From: an uncultured Desulfovibrio sp.
Lineage (GTDB): Bacteria > Desulfobacterota > Desulfovibrionia > Desulfovibrionales > Desulfovibrionaceae
Reading direction: 5' to 3'
Length of the DNA stretch: 64,000 nt
Assembly (NCBI GenBank): GCA_937926875.1
Contig: CALBAX010000096.1
Location: 1-64,000, forward strand
A model generated the notes under the pieces. The model was not told the DNA's origin. It was given only the letters and a program-made list of their open reading frames with translations, and ran no database searches. A program made the position numbers and the translations under genes. This document shows, one piece after another, positions 25,873 to 34,149 of this stretch. The stretch's first letter is position 1. Each line of letters starts with the position of its first letter.

Positions 25873-25900
25873 AAAGGACGCCATGACGGCGTCCTTTTTT
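25873..25900 (+). terminator. Rho-independent terminator after the orphan gene
   Basis: AAAGGACGCC and GGCGTCCTTT form a 10-bp stem with a 5-base loop and run into six T residues just after the stop codon of the 185-residue gene. Confidence 0.9.
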
Positions 25901-26082
25901 ATCGGGGGCTCCAAGGGAGGAAGCGATCTGGAGTGCCCCTGCCAGGCCGGGCTGTCCCTGACCACGAGGCAGCGAGGGGAGGGACGCGTGCCCATGCCTG
26001 AAAAAATTGGGGGAGGCGGCCGGGCCCAGGGGAGAGACGTCTTGTCCGCAAAAAAGTCCCTCCCCCGGATAACCGGTCATTT

Positions 26083-26373
26083 CTACAGGGGCGGCATCTC
26101 GCCTGCCTGGCCGCGTGCGGCCTTGTCCAGCCAGTCGGCCCAGCGGCAACCGGTCTCGATGAGCCTGTCCTGCGACAGCCGGGAGCTGTCGTACAGGATG
26201 AGGGCCGAACCGCTCAGGGGGTTGAGCTCTATGTCCCGCACACCGTCCACACGCAGGAGGGCGGCGCGGGCCTTGCCGGCAATGGCCGCGTCACGCAGGG
26301 CAGGGTGACGGACGCGCACTCGTCCGTCCATGAAACTGCGGACATATCTCACGAAGCGCAGGCTGTCGAGCAT
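26083..26373 (-). CDS. fezC: Small HMA-like protein of a ferrosome-type cluster (FezC-like)
   Basis: 96 residues, last gene of the metal operon; its ATG overlaps the ATPase stop (TGATG). After a basic N-terminus with the motif GRVRVR (residues 17-22) comes a ferredoxin-like HMA domain (ALLRVDGVRDIELNPLSGSALILYD) without the metal-binding CxxC. A very similar GRxRxR motif and a CxxC-less HMA-like domain begin the neighbouring ATPase. In ferrosome (fez) clusters a P1B-6 ATPase is accompanied by such a protein; those clusters build iron-storage organelles. The assignment relies on family memory and context. Confidence 0.62.
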   Translation of the reverse strand: MLDSLRFVRYVRSFMDGRVRVRHPALRDAAIAGKARAALLRVDGVRDIELNPLSGSALILYDSSRLSQDRLIETGCRWADWLDKAARGQAGEMPPL

Positions 26374-28544
26374 CAGGCGGCCTCCAGCTGGCGGGCGTGG
26401 CGACCGGGCAGATGCGGCCGCATGGCGTTGAGGGTCACGCCCAGGGTCGTCAGGTTGTGCAACAGGGCCGAGACGCCGGGCGTCAGGATCATGAACAGGC
26501 CCCCGGCCAGGAACAGGCTGTTGAGCAGCATGGTCGTCGCGAAGTTGACGTGGATGCGCCGCAGGGTGGCCCTGCCCAGCAGGCGGGCCGTGATGAGCCC
26601 GCTGAGGTCAGGACGGGTGAGCAGTACATTGGCCACTTCGCGGGCCAGGTCGGCGCCGTCGCACATGGCCACCCCCACATGGGAGGCGGACAGGGCCGGG
26701 GCGTCGTTGATGCCGTCGCCCACCATGAGGACCTTGCAGCCCTGGGCGGTGAGTTCGGCGATGACGTCGGCCTTGTCGGCGGGCAGGACCTGCGAGCGGT
26801 ACTCCTTGAGCCCCAGCTTGCCGGCCACGGCACGGGCGGTGCGCTCGTCGTCGCCGGTGAGCATGAGGATGCGGCGGAAGCCCAGCTCTTCGAGCTGCTT
26901 GAGGACTTGCGGACATTCGGGACGCAGGGGATCCTCGATGGCCAGGAAACCGGCCAGCGTGCCGTCGATGGCCAGATAGAGCAGCGAACGCCCCATCCGG
27001 GCCTGGGCATCGATCTCCGCTTCCAGGGGAGAAAGGTCGATGCCCTCGTCGCACTCGATGTAGTGGCGGCTGCCCACACGCACGGCCTTGCCGTACAGGG
27101 TGGAGGCGATGCCGTGGGCCACCACATATTCCACCTGGGCGTGCTCCTCTTCATGCTGCAGCCCTTCTTCCTGGGCGCAGCGGACCACGGCCCGGGCCAC
27201 AGGATGGGGGAAGTGCTCCTCAAGGCAGGCCGCAAGACGCAGGACCTCGTCCCGCTCATGGCCTGCGGCGGGGACGACCTCCACCACGCGGGGGCTGGCA
27301 TTGGTGAGGGTGCCCGTCTTGTCGAAGACCACGGTATCGGCTTCGGAAAGGGCCTCCAGGAAACGGCCGCCCTTGATGACCACGCCGTGGCGGGCGCCTT
27401 CGCGCATGGCGGCCAGCACGGCCAGCGGGGTGGCGAGGCGCAGGGCGCAGGAATAGTCCACCAGCAGCACGGATGCCGCCTGCATGGGATTGCGGGTGAT
27501 GAGCCAGACAAGGCCCGCCAGGGCGAAGGTGAAGGGCACGGCCATGTCGGCCATGCGCTCGAACTTGCCCTGGATGCCGGCCTTGAGGGCCTCGGATTCT
27601 TCGATGAAGCGCACCACCTGCTTGAGGCGGGTGCCGTCGCCCACGTGGGTGGCGCGGATGACGAGGTGTCCCTGCTCCACCACCGTGCCCGAATAGACGG
27701 CAGCGCCCTTGCTGCGGGGCACGCCCAGAGGCTCGCCGGTCATGCTGGCCTGGTTGACCACGGCCTCGCCGTCCTCGACGATGCCGTCCACAGGGATGGA
27801 ACCGCCGTCACGGACCACGACCAGATCGCCTTCACGCACATCAGCGAGCGGCACGCTGGTCTCCACACCATCGGCCAGCACCCAGACGGTGTCCACGTTG
27901 AGGGCCAGGCTCTCGGTCAGGCTGTCCATGGAGCGGCGGCGCGTCCAGTATTCCAGGGCCTCGCCCAGCCCCAGCAGCAGGGTCAGCACCGTGACGGTAC
28001 GGAAATCGCGCCGCAGCAGGGAAACCCCGATGGCCGCGGCATCCAGCACGTCAACATTGAGTTTGCCCTGAAGGAGCGAGGCGAGGCCCTTTCGCAAAAA
28101 GGGAAGGGCCCCCATGACACTGCTGGCCACGCGCAGCTTGAACGGCAGGAAAGGACGGACGAAAAGGAAGCGCAGCAGGGGACCGAAACCGTGGGCCCCC
28201 ATCTCGTCTTCTCCATGGGCCGGCAGGCGGCTGCCGGAAGCGTGCCGTTCGAGGCTGCTTTCCAGTTCCTGGGTCAGGGTGGCCAGGACACTGCCGTCGT
28301 TGAGGGCGCCGGCATCCTGGGCGGCCAGGGAGCGGAGCACATCGTGCCTGGCCTGCGCATGCCGGTAGAGCACGAGGACGCTGGGCACGCGCGGGTTGAC
28401 CCGCACACCTTCCACGCCGTCGATGGCATCCAGGGTGTCGGCCAGGATCTCGGCCTGTACCTGTGTCATGGGGCGGCAGGCACGCGCACGCAGCCGTCCG
28501 GCCCCGTTGGAGCAGCTCAGTTCATGAACCAGAAAAAAGCGCAT
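26373..28544 (-). CDS. fezB: P1B-6-type metal-transporting ATPase (FezB-like)
   Basis: 723 residues. An N-terminal degenerate HMA domain with GRLRAR at residues 16-21 is followed by the P-type core: MTGEP (actuator) near 268-272, phosphorylated Asp408 in DKTGTLT, the HP motif in HFPHPVAR, and GDGINDAP. The membrane metal motif is YSCAL at 364-368 instead of CPC, TPC or SPC. An SCA motif defines the P1B-6 subgroup, whose members mark ferrosome clusters. The last membrane pair has the HN--T--V-LN-MRP signature. It probably moves iron into a membrane compartment, with FeoA and two small partners in the same operon. Substrate is inferred. Confidence 0.82.
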   Translation of the reverse strand: MRFFLVHELSCSNGAGRLRARACRPMTQVQAEILADTLDAIDGVEGVRVNPRVPSVLVLYRHAQARHDVLRSLAAQDAGALNDGSVLATLTQELESSLERHASGSRLPAHGEDEMGAHGFGPLLRFLFVRPFLPFKLRVASSVMGALPFLRKGLASLLQGKLNVDVLDAAAIGVSLLRRDFRTVTVLTLLLGLGEALEYWTRRRSMDSLTESLALNVDTVWVLADGVETSVPLADVREGDLVVVRDGGSIPVDGIVEDGEAVVNQASMTGEPLGVPRSKGAAVYSGTVVEQGHLVIRATHVGDGTRLKQVVRFIEESEALKAGIQGKFERMADMAVPFTFALAGLVWLITRNPMQAASVLLVDYSCALRLATPLAVLAAMREGARHGVVIKGGRFLEALSEADTVVFDKTGTLTNASPRVVEVVPAAGHERDEVLRLAACLEEHFPHPVARAVVRCAQEEGLQHEEEHAQVEYVVAHGIASTLYGKAVRVGSRHYIECDEGIDLSPLEAEIDAQARMGRSLLYLAIDGTLAGFLAIEDPLRPECPQVLKQLEELGFRRILMLTGDDERTARAVAGKLGLKEYRSQVLPADKADVIAELTAQGCKVLMVGDGINDAPALSASHVGVAMCDGADLAREVANVLLTRPDLSGLITARLLGRATLRRIHVNFATTMLLNSLFLAGGLFMILTPGVSALLHNLTTLGVTLNAMRPHLPGRHARQLEAA

Positions 28545-28559
28545 GCGCGTGCCCCCTCA

Positions 28560-28814
28560 TCAGGCCTGGGGATCGGCAGCTTCGGCCTTGCGCTTGTCAG
28601 CGGCCTGGCGGGCTTCGGCCGCCAGGTCTTCCATATCTTCCTTGACGGCTTCCACCTTGCTCATGATGGCGTCTTTCATGTCCATGCCGCGGCTCACCAG
28701 GTCGGTGGCCAGGGGTTTGAGATCGAGCTTGCCGCGGGTGACGGCAACGGTGCCCACGACGCCCAGCGCCAGACCACCCAGGAAAAAGAGACCGTATTTC
28801 AGACCGTTGTTCAT
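28560..28814 (-). CDS. Small YtxH/DUF6110-like membrane protein (FezA-like)
   Basis: 84 residues from the ATG at 28814, with GGAGG upstream. One membrane segment with small-residue spacing (FFLGGLALGVVGTVAV, about 9-25) is followed by a charged helix (MSKVEAVKEDMEDLAAEARQAADKR). Small proteins of this design sit next to P1B-6 ATPases in ferrosome-type loci, where such a membrane protein is needed for organelle formation. It precedes the ATPase by 15 bases in the operon. It could be a scaffold or a regulator of the pump; the FezA match is inferred from layout. Confidence 0.68.
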   Translation of the reverse strand: MNNGLKYGLFFLGGLALGVVGTVAVTRGKLDLKPLATDLVSRGMDMKDAIMSKVEAVKEDMEDLAAEARQAADKRKAEAADPQA

Positions 28815-28917
28815 GCTTGTGCCTCCGTTTGCACAGGTAAAAGGATACAGAGGACCATCCGGGCCATGTTCTGGCACGGCCCGGACAGCAAAAAACGCAT
28901 GGTTCGGAGAAGAGAGG

Positions 28918-29157
28918 CTAGTTGGAGACGTCGACGGTGATGTGGTCGGCTTCGCTGTTGCGCAGGGTAACGGTCACGCCGGAAAGGCGCAGCGCAACGG
29001 GGTCTTTGAGGGGCGCACGGCCCACGATGGAAACGGTGGTCCCGGGGATCAGGCCCATGTCCCGGATACGGCGGCCCATTTCTCCAAGGGCTTCCACAGT
29101 GGCGATCTTGCCGCTCTGGCCGATCTGCATCTGACGAAGGCTGATGATGTCGCTCAT
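28918..29157 (-). CDS. feoA: FeoA-like SH3-fold protein
   Basis: 79 residues, AAAGGAGA before the ATG at 29157. The FeoA pattern is clear: SLRQMQIGQSGKIATVEALGE, RRIRDMGLIPGTTVSIVGRAPLKDP and LRLSGVTVTLRNSEADHI. FeoA proteins help the FeoB ferrous-iron transporter, but no feoB is adjacent. Here it opens the operon with the P1B-6 ATPase, supporting iron as the handled metal. A promoter within the divergent inverted repeat at 29295-29380 would start its transcript. Confidence 0.85.
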   Translation of the reverse strand: MSDIISLRQMQIGQSGKIATVEALGEMGRRIRDMGLIPGTTVSIVGRAPLKDPVALRLSGVTVTLRNSEADHITVDVSN

Positions 29158-29294
29158 GATCTTCTCCTTTGCTGGTACGGGCCCGGAGCAGGAACCGGCA
29201 CACCTGCGCAGTGCGATCCGGCCGGGACGATCCCGACCGGGCTTGGGGGGCGGCTGATCCGGCATGTCGAATCGCTACTCCGGGCTTGCAAAGA

Positions 29295-29380
29295 AGCATG
29301 GCGTAAACTAGGATGAGTGTCAAGAAAAAAGAAAAGCACTTTCATTTTTCTTTTGACCGTCATGTAAAGTTTTTTATCGT
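29295..29380. promoter_or_regulatory. Divergent promoters sharing one inverted-repeat operator
   Basis: A long inverted repeat at 29319-29357 runs from GTCAAGAAAAAAGAAAAG to CTTTCATTTTTCTTTTGAC. Each outer arm carries a -35 element. On the minus strand TTGACA (29318-29323), 17 bases, CATGCT (29295-29300) points to feoA. On the plus strand TTGACC (29353-29358), 16 bases, TATCGT (29375-29380) points to the small membrane genes at 29414. One regulator bound to the repeat could cover both promoters. No regulator gene is adjacent. Calls are by eye. Confidence 0.5.
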
Positions 29381-29413
29381 TTTATTCTAACATATTAACA
29401 AAGGAGTTTCTCT

Positions 29414-29635
29414 ATGGAAGGAACCTGTCTTGCTACGGGGGGCCTGGCTGTCCCCGCACGGCCCGCGACCAAAAGACTCAGCGGGCGCAAACTGGCCATG
29501 CGCGTCATGCTGGGGGCGCTGGGGGCGTCGGTGGTGCTGGGCCTTGCCGGCAACAAAACGGCCCATGTGCTGACCGGCGCCGTATTCAGCGTCCTGCTGG
29601 CCGATCACGTCTGGAAGCGCCGCAAGGCCCTGTAA
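29414..29635 (+). CDS. Small membrane protein, divergent from the metal operon
   Basis: 73 residues, AAAGGAG before the ATG. A basic stretch (KRLSGRKLAMR) leads into two hydrophobic segments (VMLGALGASVVLGLAG and HVLTGAVFSVLLADHVW), ending in KRRKAL. I do not recognise the family. It is transcribed away from feoA across a shared operator, and the next gene also encodes a small membrane protein 10 bases later, so both may serve the same metal or organelle system. Confidence 0.65.
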   Translation: MEGTCLATGGLAVPARPATKRLSGRKLAMRVMLGALGASVVLGLAGNKTAHVLTGAVFSVLLADHVWKRRKAL

Positions 29636-29645
29636 GGAGCGTCGC

Positions 29646-29942
29646 ATGGAGCGTCCTTCCGACAGGGAGGCGGCCCTGTCCGCCGCCCCGGGGCCGGGCA
29701 TCCCCCGGTGGAGAGCCTTGCTGGTGGCGGGCATCCGGCGGCTGACCATATGGGGGACGGGCCTGCTGGCAGCCCTGGCAGCCCTGCTGGCCCTGGCCCA
29801 GGTCGTTTGCCTGGCCCTTTGTCTGCTGGCCCTGGTGATCCTGGCCCTGTGTTTCCTGATGGCCTCCTATCCCGAGGAGTGCCGCCAGTTCTGGCGCATG
29901 CTGCGGGAGACGCGTGCGGAGGGACGCGACGATGATGCCTGA
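29646..29942 (+). CDS. Small membrane protein, second of the divergent pair
   Basis: 98 residues, TAAGGAG before the ATG. A long hydrophobic region at about 25-73, very rich in Leu and Ala, may span the membrane twice as a hairpin; it is followed by a charged tail (CRQFWRMLRETRAEGRDDDA). No known family recognised. Its position 10 bases after the 73-residue gene shows an operon. A membrane-shaping role in a ferrosome-like compartment is possible but speculative. Confidence 0.6.
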   Translation: MERPSDREAALSAAPGPGIPRWRALLVAGIRRLTIWGTGLLAALAALLALAQVVCLALCLLALVILALCFLMASYPEECRQFWRMLRETRAEGRDDDA

Positions 29943-30018
29943 ACCCTTGGGGCGGCCGTCGCGGCCTGGGGGGCCGGCCGCCCTGCAGGGAGAAAGGTGT
30001 CCGCAGGAGGGCTGCGGA

Positions 30019-30055
30019 TAAAAAAAGACCACCCGTCGGCGGGTGGTCTTTTTTT
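30019..30055. terminator. Bidirectional terminator
   Basis: AAGACCACCCG and CGGGTGGTCTT form an 11-bp stem flanked by A residues on one side and T residues on the other. It can end both the small membrane protein pair (plus) and acs (minus), which converge here. Confidence 0.9.
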
Positions 30056-30073
30056 CAGGGAGCGGGGAAGAGC

Positions 30074-32116
30074 CTATTCCTTGGGCTGGTCCTCGTCGGG
30101 CAGGCTGGCGGTTTCGTGCTGGCCTTGCAGCAGGTTGCGATGGCCGACGATGATGTGGTCGAGCACTTCGGGCTTGGCCAGGGCCGTGGTATCGCCCAGG
30201 TCGTCATAGACGTTGCCCGCGATCTTGCGCAGCATGCGGCGGATGACCTTGCCGGAGCAGGTCTTGGGCATGGCTTCCACGAACTGGATGTATTCGGGGG
30301 AGGCCAGGGCGCCGATGTCGCGGCGCACGGTGTCGCGCAGCTTTTTGCGCACGTCGTCGCTCCAGGGCACTTCGTCACGGGTGACGACGTAGGCGTAGAT
30401 GCCTTCGCCCTTGAGGGCATGGGGCATGGGCACCACGGCGGCTTCCGCCACTTCGGGGCAGGAGGCCAGCACGGCTTCGATCTCGGCGGTGGAGAGACGG
30501 TGCCCGGAAACGTTGATGGAATCGTCCACGCGGCCCAGGATCCAGAAATAGCCGTCCTCGTCCACCTCGGCGCCGTCGCCGGACTCATAGCAGCCAAAAC
30601 GCGAGAAGTAGGACTGGTACTTTTCTTCGTCGTTGTACACGCCCTGCATCATGCCGGGCCAGGGCCTGCGGATGACCAGATGCCCGCTGCGGGTGGAGCC
30701 GTCGCCGTCTTCCTCGTCACGGGTGGCGCTGCCGCCCATGACGGCCGCGTCGATGCCGGGCAGGGGCCGCGAGGCCGAGCCGGGCTTGAGCTTGGTGGCG
30801 TAGGGCAGGGGGCTGATCATGGCGCCGCCGGTCTCGGTCTGCCACCAGGTGTCCACGATGGGCAGTTCGCTGGCGCCGATGTACTTGTGGTACCAGTGCC
30901 AGGCTTCGGGGTTGATGGGTTCGCCCACGGAGCCCAGGATGCGCAGGGTGCGCAGGTCATAGCGTTCGGCCCAGGCTTCACCCAGACGCATGAGCGAACG
31001 GATGACCGTGGGGGCCGTGTAGAGGATGTTGACGCGGAATTTTTCCACGATGCGCCAGTAGCGGTCGGGCTTTGGCCATGTGGGCACGCCCTCGAACATC
31101 ACCACCGTGGCGCCCAGGGCCAGCGGGCCGTACACGCCGTACGTATGGCCGGTGATCCAGCCCATGTCGGCCGTGCACCAGTAGACGTCGTCGTCGCGCA
31201 TGTCGAAGACCCATTGCGTGGTATGCGCCGCATAGGTCAGGTAGCCGCCCGTGGAGTGCATGATGCCCGTGGGCTTGCCGGTGCTGCCGCTGGTATGCAG
31301 CAGGAAAAGGGTATCGTTGGCGTCCATGGGCTCGCAGGGGAAGTCCACGTCCAGGGTGAAGTCCTCGATGAGGTCATGCCACCAGATGTCGCGGTTGGGG
31401 GTCATCTTCACGTCGTAGAGGTCGGCGTGGTTCACCACCACCACGTGGGCCACGGAGGGGCACTTTTCCAGGATGGGATCCAGGTTGGCCTTGAGGGGCT
31501 TGATCTTGCCCGCGCGGATGGCGGCATCGGCGGTGATGACGACTTTGGCCTTGGATCCCTGGATACGGCTGCGCACGCCGCCTTCGGCATAGCCGGAGAA
31601 GATGGCCGTATGGATGGCGCCGATGCGGGCACAGGCCAGCATGGCGATGACCAGCTCGGGGATCATGGGCATGTACAGGGCCACACGGTCGCCCTTGTTG
31701 ATGTGCAGGGAGCTCAGGGCGTGGGCCACGCGGCAGACCTCGGTATAGAGCATCTGGTACGTGAAGCAGCGCACGTCCATTTCCTTTTCGCCCTGCCAGA
31801 TGAGGGCGGCCTTGTTGCGGCGGCCGGAGATGAGGTGGCGGTCGATGCAGTTGAAGGCGGCGTTGAGCTTGGCGCCGGTGAACCATCTGTACTTGTGCCG
31901 CGCTTCGTCGGCCTCCAGTACCTTGTCCCAGCGCTTGAACCAGTGGATCAGCTGCGATGCGCGTGCACCCCAGAAGTCATTGGGGTCTTCCAGAGCTCGC
32001 CGGCAGATGGCGTCGGCTTCGTCCTGACCGCAGATCCACGCGGACGACTTGCCGTGCTCGGGGGGGAGGTAGCTACGCTTCTCGGTTAAGAGAGTGGTAA
32101 TCCGTTCCTGGGACAT
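30074..32116 (-). CDS. acs: Acetyl-CoA synthetase (AMP-forming)
   Basis: 680 residues. The adenylate-forming core has TSGSTGKPTG at 275-284, WWQTETGG in the acyl-binding region and YESGDGAEVDEDGYFWILGRVDD before the hinge. The C-terminal catalytic Lys lies in PKTCSGKVIRR; the usual sequence is PKTRSGK, so the residue before SGK is Cys instead of Arg next to the acetylation-controlled Lys. It converts acetate, ATP and CoA to acetyl-CoA, relevant to a genus that excretes or assimilates acetate. A single-gene unit with terminators on its 3' side. Confidence 0.96.
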   Translation of the reverse strand: MSQERITTLLTEKRSYLPPEHGKSSAWICGQDEADAICRRALEDPNDFWGARASQLIHWFKRWDKVLEADEARHKYRWFTGAKLNAAFNCIDRHLISGRRNKAALIWQGEKEMDVRCFTYQMLYTEVCRVAHALSSLHINKGDRVALYMPMIPELVIAMLACARIGAIHTAIFSGYAEGGVRSRIQGSKAKVVITADAAIRAGKIKPLKANLDPILEKCPSVAHVVVVNHADLYDVKMTPNRDIWWHDLIEDFTLDVDFPCEPMDANDTLFLLHTSGSTGKPTGIMHSTGGYLTYAAHTTQWVFDMRDDDVYWCTADMGWITGHTYGVYGPLALGATVVMFEGVPTWPKPDRYWRIVEKFRVNILYTAPTVIRSLMRLGEAWAERYDLRTLRILGSVGEPINPEAWHWYHKYIGASELPIVDTWWQTETGGAMISPLPYATKLKPGSASRPLPGIDAAVMGGSATRDEEDGDGSTRSGHLVIRRPWPGMMQGVYNDEEKYQSYFSRFGCYESGDGAEVDEDGYFWILGRVDDSINVSGHRLSTAEIEAVLASCPEVAEAAVVPMPHALKGEGIYAYVVTRDEVPWSDDVRKKLRDTVRRDIGALASPEYIQFVEAMPKTCSGKVIRRMLRKIAGNVYDDLGDTTALAKPEVLDHIIVGHRNLLQGQHETASLPDEDQPKE

Positions 32117-32441
32117 GATGGCAACTCCATAAGCTTAAGACTGCAAACAACAGTGGAAAATCATCTATGCTACCGGCGTAAAGGGATTTTTTACGGGCGT
32201 CAAGGGCCAGAAAACTGTTTGTGCTACCAGTCATTGTGGAGAAAAAAGGGACAAAAGGCTGAAACAGGGCGCAACAAAAGGGCAGCAGGCACCGGTGTAC
32301 ATGGAAAAGGCAGGTAGTGAAATAAATCTCAATCCTTGGCAATTTTTATGAAATTTTTTTTAAAATTTTTTCGATATGCGGACACCCGATAGGCTTTTCA
32401 TGCAGGGAACATACGGCAGAGGGCTGCACGGCACTGTGCCG
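32117..32441. other. Non-coding region upstream of acs
   Basis: About 325 bases. It contains a very AT-rich stretch at 32320-32380 (runs of A and T) and must hold the acs promoter, which I could not place with confidence. Confidence 0.35.
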
Positions 32442-32478
32442 AAAAATGGAAAGGGCGGTCTCATGCCGAGACCGCCCT
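32442..32478 (-). terminator. Rho-independent terminator after maf
   Basis: On the minus strand AGGGCGGTCTC and GAGACCGCCCT form an 11-bp stem with a 5-base loop, then a T-rich tail. It ends the trm112-yfcE-maf unit. Confidence 0.85.
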
Positions 32479-32507
32479 GAAAAGCAGGATGGGGATGGCG
32501 GAAAGGA

Positions 32508-33140
32508 TCAGGCCACGGGGCGCATCCAGCCCCCTTCCAGCAGAAGGGCGGCCAGACGGCTCACCGGCAGGCCCACCACCGTGGACCAGGAGCCGTGCAC
32601 GCTTGCCACCAGAAAGGCCCCCTGGCCCTGGATGGCATAGGCCCCGGCCTTGTCGGCCGGTTCGCCACTGCGCACGTAGGCGCGGAGCACGTCGTCCGGC
32701 CAGGCATGGAAGCGGACGGCGCTGGTGTCGGCAAAGCCCGCCCTGCTCCCGTCCGGGAAAAGGCAGCAGACGCCGGTGATGACGTCATGCTCGCGGCCGG
32801 AAAGGCGCCGCAGCATGTCCAGAGCGTCGGCATCGTCAGCGGGCTTGCCCAAAATGTCGTGGCCCAGGGCCACGACGGTGTCGGCAGCCAGGATCAGGCC
32901 GGCAGCCCCGGCATCAGCAGAGGCGGCCACGGCCTCCGCCTTGGCCGTAGCGGCACGGAGGGCATAGGCAGCGGGCGCTTCCCCGTGTCCGGGGCGCGGC
33001 TCCACCCCCGTGGGGCGGATGATGGCATAGGGCAGGCCCCATTCGTCCATGAACTGGCGGCGGCGCGGCGAGGCCGAGGCCAGCACCAGCCGGATGCCGG
33101 GCCGCAGGACGAAGAGGGGCTGGAGCGGGGCCTCGTTCAT
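32508..33140 (-). CDS. maf: Maf-family nucleoside triphosphate pyrophosphatase
   Basis: 210 residues. The signature LASASPRRRQF near residue 20, the AADTVVALGHDILGKP segment with the conserved Asp, and GYAIQG-type QGQGAFLV end are the hallmarks of Maf. It hydrolyses non-canonical or regulatory nucleotides such as dTTP or modified NTPs to monophosphates. It overlaps the yfcE-like gene by 4 bases and is the last gene of the unit. Confidence 0.9.
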   Translation of the reverse strand: MNEAPLQPLFVLRPGIRLVLASASPRRRQFMDEWGLPYAIIRPTGVEPRPGHGEAPAAYALRAATAKAEAVAASADAGAAGLILAADTVVALGHDILGKPADDADALDMLRRLSGREHDVITGVCCLFPDGSRAGFADTSAVRFHAWPDDVLRAYVRSGEPADKAGAYAIQGQGAFLVASVHGSWSTVVGLPVSRLAALLLEGGWMRPVA

Positions 33141-33718
33141 CGGGCCGCCTGACGGGACCAGTTCTGGCGGGGCCAGTGGCGCAGCAGTTCCTGGCCTTCC
33201 ATGTCGTAGACGTGGAAGCAGCCGTCCTCATACAGGCCGTAGCTGCGGGGAAAACCGCCCTTGGGCAGGCTGAGGGAGCCGGGGTTCCAGAAATGCAGGC
33301 CGTCCAGGCTCTCGCCGCGCGGGATGTGGGTATGCCCGCGCAGGATGACCGTGCCCGGGGCAAAGCCCGGCAGGGGAGGATTCTCCGGCAGGCGGTGCCC
33401 GTGGCTGGCGAAGATGCGCAGGGCATCGGCCTCGATCCAGGCATTCTCCGAGACGGCGAAGGGCGTGAGCATGATGTCCACTTCGGCGTCGCAATTGCCG
33501 CGCACGGCCGTGACCGGGCAGGGAAGATGGTTCAGGCGGTCCAGTTCGTCAAGCACGGAGCGGGTGTCGTAGCCGCCGGGCAGGGGGTTGCGCGGCCCGT
33601 GGTAGACCAGGTCGCCCAGCAGCACCAGCATGTCGGGCGAGAGCCGTTCGGCCGTATCGCAGAGGAAGCGCAGGCTGTCCAGCGAACCGTGCAGGTCGGA
33701 AGCGATGAGCAGACGCAT
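33137..33718 (-). CDS. yfcE: YfcE/MJ0936-type metallophosphoesterase
   Basis: 193 residues with the calcineurin-like metal motifs in order: SDLHGS, GDLVYHG, GNCDAE, SHGH and GHTH. This small class hydrolyses phosphodiesters in vitro; the natural substrate is unknown. It starts 8 bases after the Trm112-like gene and overlaps maf by 4 bases, so the three are co-transcribed. Confidence 0.88.
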   Translation of the reverse strand: MRLLIASDLHGSLDSLRFLCDTAERLSPDMLVLLGDLVYHGPRNPLPGGYDTRSVLDELDRLNHLPCPVTAVRGNCDAEVDIMLTPFAVSENAWIEADALRIFASHGHRLPENPPLPGFAPGTVILRGHTHIPRGESLDGLHFWNPGSLSLPKGGFPRSYGLYEDGCFHVYDMEGQELLRHWPRQNWSRQAAR

Positions 33719-33726
33719 GGACGGCC

Positions 33727-33930
33727 CTAGCCCTTGTGCCCCTCATCCCAGCGGGCGCGCTCCACAGCGGCGTCCACCAGCATGATGGGGATATCGTCAC
33801 GCACGGGATAGACCACGTTGCAGGCCGGGCAGGCCAGGCCTTCGGGATGCTCGGCAGAGGGCAGGGGCTCCAGGGAACCCATGCAGCGGGGGCAGGCCAG
33901 GATCTGCAGCAATTCCTGTGTGTTCATCAT
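33727..33930 (-). CDS. Trm112-family zinc-ribbon protein
   Basis: 67 residues from the first of two ATG codons (33930). Two CxxC pairs (CPRC and CPAC) form a zinc ribbon, followed by VVYPVRDDIPIML, the typical Trm112/YcaR pattern. Eukaryotic Trm112 activates methyltransferases; bacterial partners are less clear. AAGGAA precedes the start by 5 bases. It opens the unit with yfcE and maf. Confidence 0.85.
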   Translation of the reverse strand: MMNTQELLQILACPRCMGSLEPLPSAEHPEGLACPACNVVYPVRDDIPIMLVDAAVERARWDEGHKG

Positions 33931-34149
33931 GATGTTTCCTTGTCTTGGGGGATAGCGCCCCCTGTTTTGCGAGGGCAACAGCATAGCTTTTTGCCGCCTG
34001 TTCTTCAAGCCAAAGCTGCCGGGGCGGCCTGCCGGAAAGCGTGACCTGCCGAGCGCCGCGTACTTTATGGCGGCAGTGTGCGGCTTGCTTTTTTTTCATA
34101 AAGTCGTAGTTTACTTGAAAAGAAAAAGATAACTGTCAGGGATGAAAGC

